Below, in pieces: positions 8,810 to 15,363 of a stretch of 64,000 nt of DNA. The stretch spans positions 62,001 through 126,000 of the forward strand of contig JAWSUE010000008.1 in NCBI GenBank assembly GCA_033549065.1. Reading direction: 5' to 3'. The notes below the pieces were generated by a model, which ran no database searches, had not been told where the DNA came from, and saw only the letters and a list, made by a program, of their open reading frames with translations. The position numbers and the translations under genes were made by a program. The DNA is from Bacillota bacterium (GTDB taxonomy: Bacteria; Bacillota; Dethiobacteria; DTU022). Position 1 is the first letter of the stretch. Each line of letters begins with the position of its first letter.

Positions 8810-9163
8810 TTAATCATCCTCCTTATCTTTTCTGATTAGAAAGTGATACTCATCACCTTTTTTGAACATCTGGATAAGAGTATGACCCGCCACTTTTGCC
8901 CAGCGGGGAATATCTTCTGCCGAAGCAGGATCATCTGCAACAAGTTCCATCAGCATATTTTTTTCTAACAAATCAATCTCTTCCTTTGCTCTCATCACCG
9001 GAACCGGGCAGTATAAGCCAACGCAGTCAACCCGCTGGATTTTCAGCTTGCCGTGTGTTCCGCACGTATACTTGTTATCAGTTGGATCAGGACATATCGG
9101 TTCATCACAAAAAGGACATTTACAAGATTGATCTGACTGCAACTGCATCTCTTCTTTATTCAT
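8810..9163 (-). CDS. TusA-family sulfurtransferase with Cys-rich N-terminal extension
   Basis: 117 residues. The C-terminal part is a TusA (SirA/YedF) domain with the hallmark CPVP motif (Cys52) after the DCVGLY strand. TusA domains carry sulfur as a persulfide on that first Cys. Unusually, about 45 extra residues precede it with Cys14, Cys16, Cys19, Cys24 and Cys34 (CKCPFC, then C and YTCGTHG), which looks like a small zinc ribbon or metal site. GGGAGG precedes the ATG at 9163. It lies 39 bases after iscU and overlaps dsrE, in the same operon as the IscS-like gene, so it probably takes sulfur from that enzyme or from inorganic sulfide. Confidence 0.87.
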   Translation of the reverse strand: MNKEEMQLQSDQSCKCPFCDEPICPDPTDNKYTCGTHGKLKIQRVDCVGLYCPVPVMRAKEEIDLLEKNMLMELVADDPASAEDIPRWAKVAGHTLIQMFKKGDEYHFLIRKDKEDD

Positions 9164-9202
9164 CGGTAAACCTCCCTTAGCCGGAGCAGGTTTTAAAGAG
9201 GG

Positions 9203-9598
9203 TCAGGAACCACTCTCGGCTTTAATCTTATTCTTTTCCATATAATCTTCAATCGCTTTATGCAGGGCATCGGCTCCCAGGTTTGAACAGTGCATCTTAT
9301 TGCCGGGAAGCCCTCCCAACTCTTCAGCGACCTGTTTGTTGGTAATTTTGAGTGCTTCTTCAAGGGTTTTACCCTTGGCCATTTCAGATACCATACTTGA
9401 TACTGAAATTGCCGCACCGCAACCAAATGTCAGATATTTAACATCTTCAATACGGCCATCTTTTACCTTAATAGTAAATTTCATCATATCTCCACAAACA
9501 GGATTTCCGACTTCTCCAACCCCGTCAGGGTCAGTTATTTCACCTATGTTTCTTGGATTTGTAAAATGATCCATTACTTTGTCACTGTACTGGGGCAT
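9203..9598 (-). CDS. iscU: IscU/NifU-type Fe-S cluster scaffold
   Basis: 131 residues with all three cluster-ligand cysteines of IscU: Cys35 in NPVCGD (with Asp37), Cys60 in FGCGAAI and Cys104 in MHCSNLG. The LPxxK/HC loop seen as LPGNKMHC is the chaperone-recognition region in IscU proteins (usually LPPVK); here PGN replaces PPV, consistent with systems lacking HscA/HscB, neither of which is nearby. The ATG at 9598 follows AAGGAGG and lies inside the last codons of iscS, a 17-base overlap. It builds [2Fe-2S] or [4Fe-4S] clusters for delivery to apoproteins. Confidence 0.94.
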   Translation of the reverse strand: MPQYSDKVMDHFTNPRNIGEITDPDGVGEVGNPVCGDMMKFTIKVKDGRIEDVKYLTFGCGAAISVSSMVSEMAKGKTLEEALKITNKQVAEELGGLPGNKMHCSNLGADALHKAIEDYMEKNKIKAESGS

Positions 9599-10778
9599 TC
9601 TTTTCAGCCTCCTTTAAATACTGATGATAGAGCGGTGACATATTCCTTAAGAGACCTGCGACCTGACCAAGTTGTTCGGTAATATATGGGATATCGTCAG
9701 CAATATTCTCTTTTCCCAGAGTAAAAAGTAGTGACCCCTGGGCTAGTTCCGGGGGAACACCAATGGCCGAAAGCACGTGAGATGATTTCAAGGCTTGTGA
9801 CGTGCATGACGAACCACTGGATACATGAATCCCGACCATATTCAGCCTCATTAATAGCGCTTCTCCTTCAACAAATTCAACAGAGAGGTTAAGGTTTCGG
9901 GGGACTCTCTGCTCCGGGTGGCCATTTAAGTGCAGGTGTGGAACGTTTGCCAACAGGCTTTCTTTTAGCTTGTCTCTCTGTGCAGCCACTACTTTTGAAT
10001 TTTGCTCAATATTTTCAGAAGCGATCCGCGCAGCTTCACCCATACCGGCAATTAGGGCAACATTCTCTGTTCCTGCCCGCAGCCCTCTCTCCTGAATTCC
10101 TCCCTCAATTAAAGGAGTTAACCTTACCCCGCGTCGAATAAACAATGCGCCGGTTCCCTTGGGACCGTAAAACTGATCTCCAGCCAGAGTCAGCAGGTCA
10201 ACTCCCATTTTTTCAACGGATAACGGAATCCATCCAGCCGCTGCCGTGGCATCTGTATGAAAAGTTATGCCTTTTTCACGGGCGATAGCGGCAATTTTTT
10301 CAACCGGCTGGATCGTACCAATTTCAGGGTTTGCAGTCTGAATCGAAATAAGAATGGTCTCATCCTTAATGGCTTCAGCAAGCTTATCCAGAGATAGGAA
10401 ACCGTGGCGATCCACCGGTATAAGAGTCACCTCGTATCCATTTTTCTGAAGTGTTTTGAGTTGATTAAGGATAGAAAAGTGCTCTATCGTCGAGGATATT
10501 ATATGATTCCCTTTATTCTTTGCCGATGCAGCCAGACCTTTGATGGCCAGGTTGTTAGATTCAGAAGCAGAAGAAGTAAAGATAATATTCTTTGGTTCTG
10601 CTTCCAATAAAATCCCAACTTTTTCACGGGCTTCTTCAAGTGCTTTTCTTGGTCTTTCTCCCAAGCTGTGACCACTGGAAGGATTACCGTAATACTCTTT
10701 AAAGTATGGGAGCATATACTCTAACACTGCTGGTTCCACCGGGGCTGCTGCAGCATAATCGAGATTAATAGTTTTCAT
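9582..10778 (-). CDS. IscS/NifS-like protein lacking the PLP lysine
   Basis: A 398-residue class V aminotransferase-fold protein; ATG at 10778 follows AAAGGAG. Overall it matches IscS/NifS: N-terminal YLDY-like INLDYAAAAP, EH at 99-100, Asn of the NPEIG segment, FHTDAT (Asp176), and the mobile catalytic-Cys loop SSGSSCTS (Cys325). At the site that reads S-x-H-K-x-x-GPKG in normal desulfurases, this protein has AGDQFYGPKG, so the Schiff-base Lys is Gln202 and the preceding His is Asp; the Gln after DAT is also Ala. A normal cysteine desulfurase reaction should therefore be impaired. Lysine-less IscS has been described in Archaeoglobus fulgidus with IscU. It may act as a scaffold or persulfide partner using sulfide; that is inference. 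Confidence 0.88.
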   Translation of the reverse strand: MKTINLDYAAAAPVEPAVLEYMLPYFKEYYGNPSSGHSLGERPRKALEEAREKVGILLEAEPKNIIFTSSASESNNLAIKGLAASAKNKGNHIISSTIEHFSILNQLKTLQKNGYEVTLIPVDRHGFLSLDKLAEAIKDETILISIQTANPEIGTIQPVEKIAAIAREKGITFHTDATAAAGWIPLSVEKMGVDLLTLAGDQFYGPKGTGALFIRRGVRLTPLIEGGIQERGLRAGTENVALIAGMGEAARIASENIEQNSKVVAAQRDKLKESLLANVPHLHLNGHPEQRVPRNLNLSVEFVEGEALLMRLNMVGIHVSSGSSCTSQALKSSHVLSAIGVPPELAQGSLLFTLGKENIADDIPYITEQLGQVAGLLRNMSPLYHQYLKEAEKNAPVQ

Positions 10779-10810
10779 CAGCAAACTCCTTTCTTCTTTT
10801 GCTGCAAGTA

Positions 10811-10839
10811 TTGACAGGTTTTATTTTTAATTATATAAT
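10811..10839 (+). promoter_or_regulatory. Consensus sigma-A promoter for rubrerythrin
   Basis: TTGACA at 10811-10816, a 17-bp spacer and TATAAT at 10834-10839: a perfect match to the vegetative consensus. Transcription would start near 10846 and give a leader of about 130 bases before the rubrerythrin ATG. The -10 falls inside a dyad TATAATT-8-AATTATA (10834-10855) shared with the opposing promoter. Confidence 0.8.
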
Positions 10840-10849
10840 TCCTACTGAA

Positions 10850-10878
10850 ATTATAGGATATAATTCTAAGCCTGTCAA
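10850..10878 (-). promoter_or_regulatory. Consensus sigma-A promoter for the iscS operon, facing the rubrerythrin promoter
   Basis: On the minus strand TTGACA (10878-10873), a 17-bp spacer and TATAAT (10855-10850) give a second perfect consensus promoter reading left toward iscS at 10778. The two promoters face each other, each transcribing across the other's core, and the whole 10811-10878 block is roughly symmetrical (TTGACAGG at one end, CCTGTCAA at the other). RNA polymerase should not be able to occupy both at once, so mutual exclusion or a shared regulator is likely. Confidence 0.75.
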
Positions 10879-10975
10879 CCTTAGATTATGAAAAAAGGGT
10901 ATCGAAGGGAAGATGTTGAAATTATTTTTACCCTTTTGCATAATAATAATAAATAATTTAAGAGGAGAGATGCAA

Positions 10976-11473
10976 ATGAAAACAAAAGATAACTTAATGG
11001 CTGCCTTTGCCGGAGAATCACAAGCCAACCGTAAATACTTGTCTTTTGCCCGTAAGGCTGAAAAGGATGGATTTAAGAATGTGGGACGGATATTTCAGGC
11101 CATAGCTGAAGCTGAAACAGTCCATGCCTTAAAACATTTTGAGATTGCAGGCAAAGTAAACAGCACCCTTGAAAACCTTCAGGCTGCAGCTGAAGGAGAA
11201 CATTATGAGTTTACCAAAATGTACCCTGAATTCATCGAAACTGCTGATAAAGAAGGAGAGACTGACGCGCTAAAAACTTTTGAGTATGCAAATGCCGCGG
11301 AAAAAGTTCATGGCGGAATCTTCAACGATCTAAAAAATCAGGTTGCTAAAGGCGAAGATGTCGAAGATAAGGATGTATATCTCTGCCCTGTATGCGGCTG
11401 GGTTGGTCTCGATCCAGTTCCTGACAAGTGCCCGATCTGCAATACTGCAAAAAAAGCTTTCAAACAGTTTTAA
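10976..11473 (+). CDS. rbr: Rubrerythrin
   Basis: 165 residues; the ATG at 10976 lies eight bases after AGAGGAG. The N-terminal four-helix bundle has the ferritin-like di-iron ligands (FAGESQANRKY, AEAETVHALKHF, ETADKEGE, EKVHGGIF) and the C-terminal rubredoxin-like domain has CPVCGW and CPICNTA for an FeS4 site. Rubrerythrin reduces hydrogen peroxide in the cytosol of anaerobes using electrons from rubredoxin, whose gene follows 50 bases downstream. Divergent from the iscS operon through an overlapping promoter region. Confidence 0.97.
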   Translation: MKTKDNLMAAFAGESQANRKYLSFARKAEKDGFKNVGRIFQAIAEAETVHALKHFEIAGKVNSTLENLQAAAEGEHYEFTKMYPEFIETADKEGETDALKTFEYANAAEKVHGGIFNDLKNQVAKGEDVEDKDVYLCPVCGWVGLDPVPDKCPICNTAKKAFKQF

Positions 11474-11525
11474 TTAATTGGAAAAAGTTAGAAACATTCA
11501 GCTCTTACCTGGAGGGTTGCTGACA

Positions 11526-11696
11526 ATGCAAAGTTATATGTGCGAGCTCTGCGATTACACTTATGAACCTGATACAGGAGACCCCGAGCACGGAATAGCT
11601 CCCGGAACAGCTTTTGAAGATCTCCCCGATGACTGGACATGCCCGGTGTGCGGCGCTGATAAAGACGAATTTCAGGCTGTACCGGAAACAGCCTGA
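11526..11696 (+). CDS. Rubredoxin
   Basis: A 56-residue protein starting at ATG 11526 after GGAGG. The two CxxC pairs MCELCDYTY and [13 protein letters not shown] form the FeS4 centre, and the aromatic core residues (Tyr, Trp) are in place. It is the electron donor to rubrerythrin upstream and possibly to the flavo-diiron protein near 55 kb. A strong terminator follows at once. Confidence 0.96.
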   Translation: MQSYMCELCDYTYEPDTGDPEHGIAPGTAFEDLPDDWTCPVCGADKDEFQAVPETA

Positions 11697-11722
11697 AAAA
11701 CCAACTGAAAACCATTACTTAG

Positions 11723-11752
11723 AAAATGCCCTTTCTCAAGGGCATTTTTTTT
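11723..11752 (+). terminator. Rho-independent terminator after rubredoxin
   Basis: AAAATGCCCTT, a TCTC loop, AAGGGCATTTT and a run of eight T: a textbook intrinsic terminator for the rubrerythrin-rubredoxin transcript. Confidence 0.93.
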
Positions 11753-11759
11753 CTCAAAT

Positions 11760-12035
11760 TTATTCAAGTTCATTTGCTACCAGTTCACCAAAAATCCATA
11801 ACCCTGCCCATTTAATTTCGTAATTTTTGTTAACCATATCATTACGGACATAGAAAGTTATTCCTTCCACATCTCGTTTTTCATAATCATCCAATGTTTC
11901 AGGTGTGCCTGCTTTCACGGCAGGAGTTGAGACTCCACCGCCTCAGCCACCGAGGGTTGCAATGTAAAGAATATAAGGACTATCAGCTTTCTTCATTCTG
12001 CTTAGAGCTGCAGGTAGAATTTTTATATTACCCAT
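11760..12035 (-). CDS. HesB/IscA-like selenoprotein (in-frame UGA at codon 31)
   Basis: Read through one in-frame TGA (11943-11945), this is a 91-residue gene. It begins with ATG at 12035, seven bases after a perfect AAGGAGG, and ends with TAA. The product runs MGNIKILPAALSRM, YILYIATLGG-U-GGGVSTPAV, then KRDVEGITFYVRNDMV, which follows the IscA/HesB pattern (Cys-Gly-Gly loop followed by a VDGI.F.VD strand) with Sec at the usual Cys site. A hairpin CCTGC-7-GCAGG begins 18 bases after the UGA, its loop begins 23 bases after it, and the second loop base is G, which fits bacterial SECIS rules. HesB-like selenoproteins are known in anaerobic bacteria. A metal or Fe-S trafficking role beside iscSU is inferred. 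The alternative is a pseudogene with one nonsense mutation. Confidence 0.78.
11908..11924 (-). promoter_or_regulatory. Candidate SECIS hairpin of the HesB-like gene
   Basis: On the coding strand a 5-bp stem CCTGC/GCAGG encloses the loop CGTGAAA. The loop begins 23 bases after the UGA codon and has G in its second position. A second weaker hairpin (GGAG-TCTCAA-CTCC) lies between the UGA and this stem and would compete with it. Confidence 0.6.
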
Positions 12036-12105
12036 TTTAACGCCTCCTTATGTCGGTATATCGAATATTCATAAACCTATTGTAATATTACTTTTTTTTA
12101 TTATA

Positions 12106-13149
12106 TCACAGCAATCCACCATACTCCGCCATAAAAATACCAGACTCTTTTTTATTAATCTTTTCAATCCTGTACAGGGTTAACTCCTTCTCCTGGCCGG
12201 TCACTACTTTAAATCCATAGTAATTATTAACGTACTTCATTTTTCTACCCTCTTTTTCTGCTTTATCAATAAATTTATTGTGTTCAGCTAACCTTTTATC
12301 AATCAGGTTATTGTGCTGCCATCCCTCTTCGATCACGCGGTTAGCAACAAGGGGGAAATACTGTTCGTCGATCTCGTACCCAATACTGTTTCTGGCCGCC
12401 AGCATAGCCGCCATGAGAGTGCTTCCGGTTCCCATAAATGGATCAAGAACAGTATCGCCATATACTGAAAACATACAAATCAAACGGTAAGGAATTTGTA
12501 GGGGGAAAGCTGCACTGCGCCTGATTGTTCTTTCCCCCTTGCGTTCCTGCCTTGTTCCTTTTATATCCCAGAGATCAGAGTACCAAGCATTCCTCTCTTC
12601 CCAGAAAATAGCGCTTTTTCTCCTATTCAATTTCTCTTCTGCCGAGACAAACCTGCGTTTTTCCCCTTTCCGAAAAATAAGGATATGTTCGTGTTCCAGT
12701 GTTATATATGCACCAGATGGCAAAACTCCGGATCCCATAAACTTGGTAGGGGCATTGGTTTGTTTCCTCCAGATCACAGAGGGCAGGGTAGTAAATCCAA
12801 CAGAAGAGAAAAAGTTAATTATACGGGCGTGATTAGAGTAAATTTTAAATGTTCCATTCAAACTACGAACAGCATCGCCGATATTGATACAGACAATCCC
12901 ACCTTCAACGGTTACCCTGAATAATTCTTTCCAGATCGGTTCAAGCAGAAGATGCATATGATTAAAAGCTTCATCACCATTACCACGATCAATCATAGGC
13001 CTGATGGAGGAATCTTTTTCACAAAATAGATTATCCCACATTTCGATCATCGGGTAAGGTGGCGAAGTCACAACAAGATCAACGCTCTTGTCATCAAGTT
13101 CAGTCATCGTCTCGGCATCTTTATTAAAAATACGGTGTACTGTTTGCAC
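12106..13149 (-). CDS. Beta-class DNA methyltransferase (N4-cytosine/N6-adenine type), orphan
   Basis: 347 residues; GTG start at 13149 with GAGGTG upstream. Catalytic motif IV (TSPPYPMIEMW, residues about 29-39) comes before the SAM-binding motif I (DPFMGTGST, about 235-243), the order of beta-class amino-methyltransferases. TSPPY is the form common in N4-cytosine enzymes, though N6-adenine cannot be excluded. No restriction endonuclease or specificity gene is adjacent, so it is either an orphan regulator-type methylase or the remnant of a restriction-modification system. The HesB-like gene follows 70 bases downstream on the same strand. Confidence 0.88.
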   Translation of the reverse strand: MQTVHRIFNKDAETMTELDDKSVDLVVTSPPYPMIEMWDNLFCEKDSSIRPMIDRGNGDEAFNHMHLLLEPIWKELFRVTVEGGIVCINIGDAVRSLNGTFKIYSNHARIINFFSSVGFTTLPSVIWRKQTNAPTKFMGSGVLPSGAYITLEHEHILIFRKGEKRRFVSAEEKLNRRKSAIFWEERNAWYSDLWDIKGTRQERKGERTIRRSAAFPLQIPYRLICMFSVYGDTVLDPFMGTGSTLMAAMLAARNSIGYEIDEQYFPLVANRVIEEGWQHNNLIDKRLAEHNKFIDKAEKEGRKMKYVNNYYGFKVVTGQEKELTLYRIEKINKKESGIFMAEYGGLL

Positions 13150-13323
13150 TGTTCACCTCAATAAATATTTGTTACGAGTTGATCATATTTCATCTGTGAT
13201 TATATCTTACCGGCAAATGCTGAACAATAAAAGATTGACTGCCTGCTAACTTATAAAAAGAAGTGCAGGAAGTTTGGCTCTGCTGTAGAAAATAGCAGAA
13301 AAACATGCACAGGGAGCTTGATG

Positions 13324-14466
13324 ATGAAAGTAGTAATCGCGCCTGACAAATTTAAAAGCAGTATGACAGCCAGGGATGCTGCAACTCAAATTTCAAAAGG
13401 TATAGAAGAGATACTGCCGGAAGCGGAACTTGCTATCTCGCCTTTGTCAGATGGCGGTGAAGGCCTTATGGACTGTCTGGCTGAAATATTTCAGATTAAT
13501 AGAAGAACAGAAGTGGTTACAGGGCCAGGAGGAAACCCGATTAATGCTGCATGGGCAATCTCCGGAGATGGTAAGACAGCAATCATTGAGATGGCAGCAG
13601 CTTCAGGTTTGCACCTGCTCCAACCCGAGGAGAGAAATCCCAAAACAACAACAACTTTCGGAACCGGAGAACTGATTAAAGCAGTGCTCGACGAAGGTTG
13701 TGAAATTCTAATCCTCGGTATTGGCGGAAGCGCAACCAATGATGGCGGTGCGGGTATGGCCCAGGCTCTTGGAGTTAAATTTTTCGACAGCAACGACCAT
13801 CTACTCGGTTTTGGTGGTCAGGAATTAATAAAATTAACCAGAATAGATACATCTGAACTGGATAACCGGCTCGGGAATATCAGGATCAAGGTTGCCTGTG
13901 ATGTTCAAAATCCCCTGACAGGGCCGGAAGGCGCTTCATTAATTTACAGCCGGCAGAAGGGTGCTTCAGACAGTGATATCGAAACCCTTGAAAGTGCTTT
14001 AAAGCATTATGCTGAGATTCTCAATAAAGATCTGGGCATTGATGTAACTGACATCCCGGGTGCAGGGGCTGCCGGTGGTTTAGGCGCTGGAATGACTGCA
14101 TTTCTAAATGCTGAACTGCTACCGGGGATAGAACTGGTTCTGGACCTGATAAACTTTGATAACCTGATCAAGAACAGCACACTGGTCATAACCGGGGAAG
14201 GGAAAATAGACAGACAATCCCTGTTTGGAAAAACAACGATAGGCGTAACCAAAAGAGCAAATCGGTACAATATTCCAGTCATTGCGCTTGCCGGAAGTAT
14301 CGAAGGTGACCTGGATAAGCTTCACGATGAAGGAATTTGCGCCTGTTTTGCCATTGCTAACGGTCCGATGGACCTTGAAGAATCGATCAACAGGGGACCG
14401 GAACTGCTCTATTCAAAAACAAAAGAACTTTTTCGATTCTTGAATATTAACCTGAAAAGAAAATAA
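13324..14466 (+). CDS. Glycerate kinase (GlxK/GarK family)
   Basis: About 381 residues; two consecutive ATG codons (13321, 13324) follow AGGGAG, and 13324 matches the family N-terminus MKVVIAPDKFKSSM. Other family blocks are SPLSDGGEG, LGIGGSATNDGGAGMAQALG and GAGAAGGLGAG, and ITGEGKIDRQSLFGKTTIGV near the C-terminus. The enzyme phosphorylates D-glycerate with ATP, probably giving 2-phosphoglycerate, in glyoxylate/serine or sugar-acid breakdown. It stands alone, with a hairpin over its stop codon. Confidence 0.94.
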   Translation: MKVVIAPDKFKSSMTARDAATQISKGIEEILPEAELAISPLSDGGEGLMDCLAEIFQINRRTEVVTGPGGNPINAAWAISGDGKTAIIEMAAASGLHLLQPEERNPKTTTTFGTGELIKAVLDEGCEILILGIGGSATNDGGAGMAQALGVKFFDSNDHLLGFGGQELIKLTRIDTSELDNRLGNIRIKVACDVQNPLTGPEGASLIYSRQKGASDSDIETLESALKHYAEILNKDLGIDVTDIPGAGAAGGLGAGMTAFLNAELLPGIELVLDLINFDNLIKNSTLVITGEGKIDRQSLFGKTTIGVTKRANRYNIPVIALAGSIEGDLDKLHDEGICACFAIANGPMDLEESINRGPELLYSKTKELFRFLNINLKRK

Positions 14467-14492
14467 CCCGCAGAAATTTTCCACGGGTTATT
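14462..14492. terminator. Hairpin between convergent glycerate kinase and lipoprotein genes
   Basis: AATAACCCG and CGGGTTATT pair around a 13-base loop and overlap the glycerate kinase stop codon. A short T-run follows. It may serve both converging genes. Confidence 0.65.
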
Positions 14493-14506
14493 TGGCAAAT
14501 ACTTAA

Positions 14507-15103
14507 TTAATTAATCGTAAAGGTCCTTTCGGCGTCAATAACAACCTCATAAACTTCCAGGACTCTTTCTCCGTCAAGATCAATCGCCAGAAAATCATAT
14601 ATTCCCGGATCAACAAAGAATATTCGCCTTCCTGTCTCAGCCGGAATAAAATATTTATCACCAAGCCAGTCTTCGCCCCAATCATCACTATCACTGGGGG
14701 AAAGATAAAAAAGCGCTATATCTGTGTCAGTATTATTTTCTACTAAAACCGGTATTATGCCATCTCCACCAACCTGAACACGAATATCGTCACTGATATC
14801 CCAAACACCTTCTATGACATATAACTCGTATGTTAGCAGGGAAAGATCATAAGTTCCATCAGGCATAACGAAAGTGTATGATTCTCCGGGTTCGATAAGC
14901 TCATCATTGAGCATATCTACTCCCCACTCATCAAGGCCTGAACCAAAAAAAACGGCAAAAGAAATAATAATCTCTTCTGTCTCATTAATAACTTCAATCG
15001 AAATCGTATCATTGACAGCAGGGGCCGGTTCACTGTTTCCACAGCCTGCTGCCACTAGCAGGAAGGAAACGCAGATTATTACCAGCAATATTTTTTTGAT
15101 CAT
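14507..15103 (-). CDS. Lipoprotein of unknown function
   Basis: ATG at 15103 follows GGAGG and gives 198 residues; the frame is open further upstream but without a site. The N-terminus is a lipoprotein signal peptide: MIKKILLV, a hydrophobic core and lipobox VAAGC followed by GNSEP. The mature part is acidic, rich in Asp and aromatic residues, and has two similar halves: 'FAVFFGSGLDEWGVDMLN' and 'ALFYLSPSDSDDWGEDWL' each precede a '(E)PGE/PAETG...F..PDGTYD / DPGIYD' segment. This internal duplication suggests two beta-sandwich repeats on the cell surface. I do not recognise the family. Confidence 0.8.
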   Translation of the reverse strand: MIKKILLVIICVSFLLVAAGCGNSEPAPAVNDTISIEVINETEEIIISFAVFFGSGLDEWGVDMLNDELIEPGESYTFVMPDGTYDLSLLTYELYVIEGVWDISDDIRVQVGGDGIIPVLVENNTDTDIALFYLSPSDSDDWGEDWLGDKYFIPAETGRRIFFVDPGIYDFLAIDLDGERVLEVYEVVIDAERTFTIN

Positions 15104-15149
15104 AACCAACCTCCATTTTGCGAAGTCCATTAACCGAATAATAAAATAA

Positions 15150-15165
15150 GCCTGCAACTGCAGGC
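15150..15165 (-). promoter_or_regulatory. Leader hairpin upstream of the lipoprotein gene
   Basis: GCCTGC-AACT-GCAGGC lies about 47 bases upstream of the lipoprotein start, in its probable mRNA leader. It has no T-run and does not look like a terminator; a role as operator or mRNA stabiliser is possible. The wider 15104-15363 gap otherwise holds only AT-rich DNA and the promoter region of the divergent MATE gene. Confidence 0.35.
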
Positions 15166-15363
15166 CATCGTCAATACAACTACAGGGCCTCGTTATCAAA
15201 TAATTTACATTTTCTTGCAGGTTCACTCTAGCCTGCCTTAGTAATTCTATCATAATGGATTATTTATTCAAGCCAAAATGATTCAGGATAAATATTATAC
15301 TCCTTTTTTCCCCGGCCGAGGGGTATAATGGGAAACAGGTGTTAATTAACTACTGGAGTAGGT

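Noticed and set aside
10141-10200. Sequencing error as the cause of the missing IscS lysine
   Set aside because: At least three independent substitutions (His to Asp, Lys to Gln, and Gln to Ala nearby) would all need to be errors while the frame stays intact.
15104-15363. Riboswitch or T-box upstream of the lipoprotein or MATE gene
   Set aside because: Only one short hairpin is present; no conserved T-box, SAM, TPP or other aptamer core could be recognised.
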